Assembly (NCBI GenBank): GCA_036745195.1
Contig: DAIOGO010000052.1
Location: 1-17,315 of the forward strand
Reading direction: 5' to 3'
Length of the DNA: 17,315 bases
From: JBFHRE01 sp036745195
GTDB taxonomy: Bacteria; Actinomycetota; Acidimicrobiia; Spongiisociales; ZC4RG35
Every line of letters begins with the position of its first letter. The first letter of the stretch is position 1. Below the pieces are notes generated by a model. It was not told where the DNA came from and ran no database searches. It saw only the letters and a program-made list of their open reading frames with translations. A program made the position numbers and the translations under genes. This document shows positions 14,480 to 17,315 of the stretch, one piece after another.

Positions 14480-14492
14480 GCAGACCGCACCC
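14463..14492 (+). terminator. Hairpin spanning the exporter stop codon
   Basis: GGGTGC (14463-14468) pairs with GCACCC (14487-14492) and GGTCTG (14473-14478) pairs with CAGACC (14481-14486), giving a 12-bp stem with a 4-base bulge on the left arm and a 2-base loop. The TGA stop (14477-14479) is at the loop. It might terminate or attenuate exporter mRNA just before the dnaX promoter; no U-tract follows. Confidence 0.35.
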
Positions 14493-14523
14493 AGGGGCCG
14501 TGTCCGGCGGCTCCCCACCCCGG

Positions 14524-14529
14524 TAGGAT
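14524..14529 (+). promoter_or_regulatory. Leaderless -10 element of dnaX
   Basis: TAGGAT is followed by exactly 7 bases and the TTG start of dnaX at 14537. A -35 is not evident (TGTCCG at 14501-14506 is a poor match). No Shine-Dalgarno sequence lies ahead of the TTG. Confidence 0.5.
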
Positions 14530-14536
14530 CGGGTGC

Positions 14537-16336
14537 TTGGAGTACCAGGCCCTCTACCGCAAGTACCGTCCGCAGACGTTCGACGACGTGATCGGGCAGA
14601 CTCACGTCACCGCCACCCTCCAACGCGAGGTGGCCGACGGGCATGTGGCCCACGCCTATCTGTTCGCCGGGCCGCGCGGCACCGGCAAGACGACCACCGC
14701 CCGCATCCTGGCCAAGGCCCTCAACTGTGAGAACCGGGCACCGGACGGATCACCCGACAACACCTGCCCCGCCTGCCTGGCCATCACCCAGGGCTCCTCG
14801 CTCGACGTGATGGAACTCGATGCGGCCAGCCACAACTCGGTCGAGGACATCCGGGACATGAGGGTGAGTGTTTCGACGGTCGCCTCCACCGCCGCCGGCC
14901 GCCGGGTATTCATCCTCGACGAAGCCCACATGCTGTCGAAGGCGGCGGGCAACGCCCTCCTCAAGACCCTGGAGGAGCCCCCCGAAGGCGTCCACTTCGT
15001 CCTCGCCACCACCGAGCCCTACAAACTCCTCGACACGATCAGGAGCCGTACCCAGCGCTTCGACTTCCATTCCATCTCGATCGAAGGTCTGGCGGCTCAC
15101 CTGTCCCGGATCTCCGACGCCGAGGGATACAAGGTCAATCCGGGGGCGCTGGTGGTGGTGGCCCGCCACGCCAATGGCAGCGTGCGTGACTCCCTCAGCC
15201 TGCTCGAGCAGGTGGCCGCCCTCGGTGACGGCACCGTCGACGTGGCCGGCGTCAATCGGGCGCTGGGACTGGCCGATGCGGATGCATACGGGGTCCTGGT
15301 CGATGCCGTCGCCGGCCAGGACGCCAGGGCGGCGCTGGAACTGGTGGCACGGCTCGCCTCGCAGGGGGCCGACCTCAGGCGGTTTGCGGCGGAGTCGGTC
15401 GGGTTCTTCCGGGGTGTGTTCCTCGCCCACTATGCCCCCAATTTGGCGGAGGTGGCCGACGAATCGGCCGAGGTCCTCGCTGATTGGAAGAAGGCGGCAG
15501 GTGTGCTCGGCCCGGGCGAGACGTTGCGGGCCGTCGACCTGCTCGGGGAGGCCCTCATCAAACTGCGCGAGGGCCGCGAGGAGCGGCTGATGCTCGAGCT
15601 GGCCCTGATCCGGCTGACCCGGCCCGAGACCTCCGAGGACCCGTCGGCGTTGCTGGCCAGGTTCGAGCGTTTGGAGCGAAGGCTGGCGAGTGGTGAACTC
15701 GATGTGCGATCCGAGCCGAGGGTTCCCGCCCCGGCGCCCGAGGCGAAGACAGCTCCGCCCCCTCGACCCCGCGAGGTCGCCGCCGTGGCGGAGCCCGTTG
15801 CTCCCACCGCGGTGGCCTCTGAACCAGATGACCGCCCGTTCGAGTCGGAGCCGGCCGGCGTCGCCGGCGCCGATCCTGCTCAGTCGCCGAACTTGCCGCA
15901 GGCGGCGGTCTCCTTCGAGCAGTTCACTGCGATCTGGCCCGCCCTGTTCGGCAGTCTCCGTGACCTGCTCGGGGCGAGACGGTGGGCGCTCTTCCGGGAG
16001 ACGGCTCCGGGCACCGTCATCGGTTCGACCCTCGTCGTCGACGTCCGCCACGACTTCCATCTGCGTGCTCTCCAAGACGACCCCGCCGTGTCACGGATCG
16101 TCTCGACCAGAGCCGGTGACCTGTTGGGCTCGGAGGTGAGGGTCGATTTCCGGGCGGCGGGATCGGCAGATGGAGCGGCGATCGCCGAGGTCGACGAGGC
16201 GGTCGAGGAGTTCGAGATCGACCTCGACAAGGACCGGTTGCTGGAGGTCGACGACAACGCGGCGGATCCGGTGCGTTTGGTGCTCGACCAGTTGGGCGCC
16301 GACCTGATCGACGAGTTCGACGCCCCCGAAGACTGA
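14537..16336 (+). CDS. dnaX: DNA polymerase III subunit gamma/tau
   Basis: A 599-residue clamp-loader ATPase. The TTG start at 14537 gives the canonical 'MEYQALYRKYRPQTFDDVIGQ' beginning. Walker A is GPRGTGKTTTAR; Walker B with sensor is FILDEAHMLSKAAGNALLKTLEEPP; the SRC-like arginine-finger motif is RSRTQRF. The zinc-lobe residues are Cys64, Cys77 and Cys80, with Asp74 where the fourth Cys normally lies. AAA+ domains run to about residue 230 and the collar domain to about 365, followed by a Pro/Ala-rich linker (to about 455) and a small C-terminal domain (SFEQFTAIWPALFGSL...) of tau type that is expected to bind polymerase or helicase. No A-rich slippery site was seen, so only the full-length product is predicted. 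It heads the dnaX-ybaB-recR cluster. Confidence 0.95.
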   Translation: MEYQALYRKYRPQTFDDVIGQTHVTATLQREVADGHVAHAYLFAGPRGTGKTTTARILAKALNCENRAPDGSPDNTCPACLAITQGSSLDVMELDAASHNSVEDIRDMRVSVSTVASTAAGRRVFILDEAHMLSKAAGNALLKTLEEPPEGVHFVLATTEPYKLLDTIRSRTQRFDFHSISIEGLAAHLSRISDAEGYKVNPGALVVVARHANGSVRDSLSLLEQVAALGDGTVDVAGVNRALGLADADAYGVLVDAVAGQDARAALELVARLASQGADLRRFAAESVGFFRGVFLAHYAPNLAEVADESAEVLADWKKAAGVLGPGETLRAVDLLGEALIKLREGREERLMLELALIRLTRPETSEDPSALLARFERLERRLASGELDVRSEPRVPAPAPEAKTAPPPRPREVAAVAEPVAPTAVASEPDDRPFESEPAGVAGADPAQSPNLPQAAVSFEQFTAIWPALFGSLRDLLGARRWALFRETAPGTVIGSTLVVDVRHDFHLRALQDDPAVSRIVSTRAGDLLGSEVRVDFRAAGSADGAAIAEVDEAVEEFEIDLDKDRLLEVDDNAADPVRLVLDQLGADLIDEFDAPED

Positions 16337-16364
16337 CGTCGTTCGGCTTTTCCACCCGGCTGGG

Positions 16365-16370
16365 TACCCT
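16365..16370 (+). promoter_or_regulatory. Possible -10 element for ybaB-recR
   Basis: TACCCT lies 17 bases after TTCGGC (16342-16347), and the following leader of about 20 bases carries AGGAG (16386-16390) before ATG 16396. Transcription from dnaX may also read through, since only 59 bases separate the genes. Confidence 0.3.
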
Positions 16371-16395
16371 GGCCTCTCACCGCTCAGGAGACACC

Positions 16396-16728
16396 ATGGC
16401 CCGTCCGCCACAGCGCCAACCGAACATGCAGCAGTTGATGAAGCAGGCCCAGCAGATGCAGGAACACCTGCGGGCAGCCCAGCAGGAACTGGCCGGCCGG
16501 GAGTTCGAGGGGTCGGCCGGGGGCGGCGCCGTTCGGGCGGTGGTGCGCGGCACCCAGGAACTCCTGTCGGTCACGATCGACCCGTCGGTGATCGACCCAT
16601 CCGACCCCGAGATGCTGGGCGATCTGGTGGTGGTGGCGGTCAATCAGGCGATGCGTCAGATCGCCGACATCGCCGATGAGCAGATGTCGATGTTCGGGAT
16701 GGGGAGTGGCGGGAGCCTCTTCGGCTGA
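16396..16728 (+). CDS. YbaB/EbfC family nucleoid-associated protein
   Basis: A 110-residue DNA-binding protein of the YbaB/EbfC family. The N-terminal helix 'NMQQLMKQAQQMQEHLRAAQQELAGREFEG' is a Gln/Met-rich coiled helix typical of the dimer, followed by the beta-hairpin block 'AGGGAVRAVVRGTQELLSVTIDPSVI' and the helix 'MLGDLVVVAVNQAMRQIADIADEQM'. Family proteins form dimers that bind DNA like tweezers; a link with RecR-mediated repair is suggested mostly by conserved gene order. ATG 16396 has AGGAG six bases ahead. Length is usual. The TGA (16726-16728) shares its A with the recR ATG, so translation is coupled. Confidence 0.93.
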   Translation: MARPPQRQPNMQQLMKQAQQMQEHLRAAQQELAGREFEGSAGGGAVRAVVRGTQELLSVTIDPSVIDPSDPEMLGDLVVVAVNQAMRQIADIADEQMSMFGMGSGGSLFG

Positions 16729-17315
16729 TGTACGACGGTCCCCTGCAGCGCCTGATCGATGACCTGTCCCGGCTTCCCGGGGTGGGCCGGAAGTCGGCGC
16801 AGCGGATCGCCTTCCACCTCCTGAGCGTCGATGACACCGATGCCCGCCGGCTGGGGCAGGCGATCCTCGACCTGCGCGACCAGGTCACCCATTGCCGCCG
16901 CTGTTTCAACGTCACCTCCACGGAGGAGTGCGGGATCTGCCGCGACCCTCGGCGCGAGACGACGCTGGTGTGTGTGGTCGAACGACCCCAGGACATCCTG
17001 GTGCTGGAGCGCACCCAGGAGTTCAGGGGCAGGTATCACGTGCTCGGGGGAGCCCTCTCCCCGATCTCGGGGATCGGACCCAACCAGTTGCGCATCCCCG
17101 AGTTGCGGATCAGGGCGGTCGAGGAGAAGCTGACAGAGATGATCATCGCCACCAACCCGACGGTGGAGGGCGACACCACCGCCATGTATCTCGCCCGGGA
17201 GTTCAAACCATTGGGGATCAGGGTCACCCGTCTGGCCAGCGGTCTCCCGGTGGGGGGTGACCTCGACTATGCCGACGAGTTGACCCTCGGTCGCGCCCTC
17301 ACCGGCCGCATGGAG
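16728..17315 (+). CDS. recR: Recombination mediator RecR (3' end cut by window)
   Basis: A 196-residue open frame running off the window. The helix-hairpin-helix is in LSRLPGVGRKSAQRIAFHLL (about residues 11-30), the four-cysteine zinc finger is CRRC...CGIC (about 58-75), and the Toprim domain includes LVCVVERPQDILVLERTQEF and GRYHVLGGALSPISGIGPNQLRI. The C-terminal Walker B-like LDYADELTLGRALTGRME is nearly the usual end of the ~199-residue family, so only a few codons are missing. RecR works with RecO (and RecF) to load RecA at gapped DNA. The start overlaps the ybaB stop by one base (TGATG). Confidence 0.95.
   Translation, partial: MYDGPLQRLIDDLSRLPGVGRKSAQRIAFHLLSVDDTDARRLGQAILDLRDQVTHCRRCFNVTSTEECGICRDPRRETTLVCVVERPQDILVLERTQEFRGRYHVLGGALSPISGIGPNQLRIPELRIRAVEEKLTEMIIATNPTVEGDTTAMYLAREFKPLGIRVTRLASGLPVGGDLDYADELTLGRALTGRME

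Noticed and set aside
14480..14536. Small SRP RNA, which often lies beside dnaX
   Set aside because: Only 57 bases are free and the conserved GGAA tetraloop helix is not present.
15480..15500. Programmed frameshift site in dnaX giving a short gamma form
   Set aside because: No A-rich slippery heptamer was seen; GAAGAAGG is not a slippery sequence in the right frame.
14750..16075. A 441-codon minus-strand open frame opposite dnaX
   Set aside because: dnaX homology is unambiguous over the same bases, and the antisense product is low-complexity with no domain.

Overview
This is a 17.3 kb chromosomal stretch from a high-GC bacterium. The gene content and protein style point to an actinobacterium, possibly an uncultured Acidimicrobiia-like lineage; that placement is inference. 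The supporting signs are the dnaX-ybaB-recR cluster, an LpqF-type lipoprotein, ABC-2 exporters, heavy G/C at third codon positions, GTG/TTG starts and many leaderless-type promoters. There is no rRNA, tRNA, CRISPR array or insertion sequence. Genes are tightly packed and no gene-free stretch reaches 300 bases.

Layout. 1-150 is the C-terminal end of a thioredoxin-fold, probably peroxiredoxin, gene. 220-537 is a small YCII/DGPF-type protein, convergent with a zinc alcohol dehydrogenase (561-1598, minus). 1713-2513 is an unrecognised alpha-helical protein, convergent with a secreted PhoX/DUF839-type protein (2588-4330, minus) across a strong hairpin. A dienoyl-CoA isomerase (4477-5280, minus) is divergent from an LpqF/Cpe-type lipoprotein with a beta-lactamase fold (5355-6677), which is followed by a DUF885 peptidase-like gene (6723-8369).

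The core of 8388-12016 is a zinc-uptake locus. On the minus strand, a Fur-family repressor (zur-like), the ATPase znuC and a deoxynucleotidase-like HAD gene are chained by 4-base ATGA overlaps. On the plus strand, the substrate-binding lipoprotein znuA and the permease znuB are also joined by an ATGA overlap. The two arms diverge from a 26-base gap in which a Fur/Zur-type operator overlaps the znuA start codon. Zinc limitation would be expected to de-repress both arms together, including the nucleotidase.

Next come an ABC-2 type exporter pair (12069-14479) and the replication/repair cluster dnaX-ybaB-recR (14537-17315). recR is cut by the window edge, probably only a few codons short.

The most notable sequence-level pattern is that five genes carry TANNNT exactly seven bases upstream of the start codon, the signature of leaderless transcripts; one of them is dnaX, which starts with TTG. 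Other points of note are a perfect 23-base palindrome in an oddly long signal peptide in znuA, a beta-lactamase-fold lipoprotein without the catalytic Ser, Lys and KTG, and a DnaX zinc site with Asp in place of one Cys. I found no clearly new defence or mobile system here.
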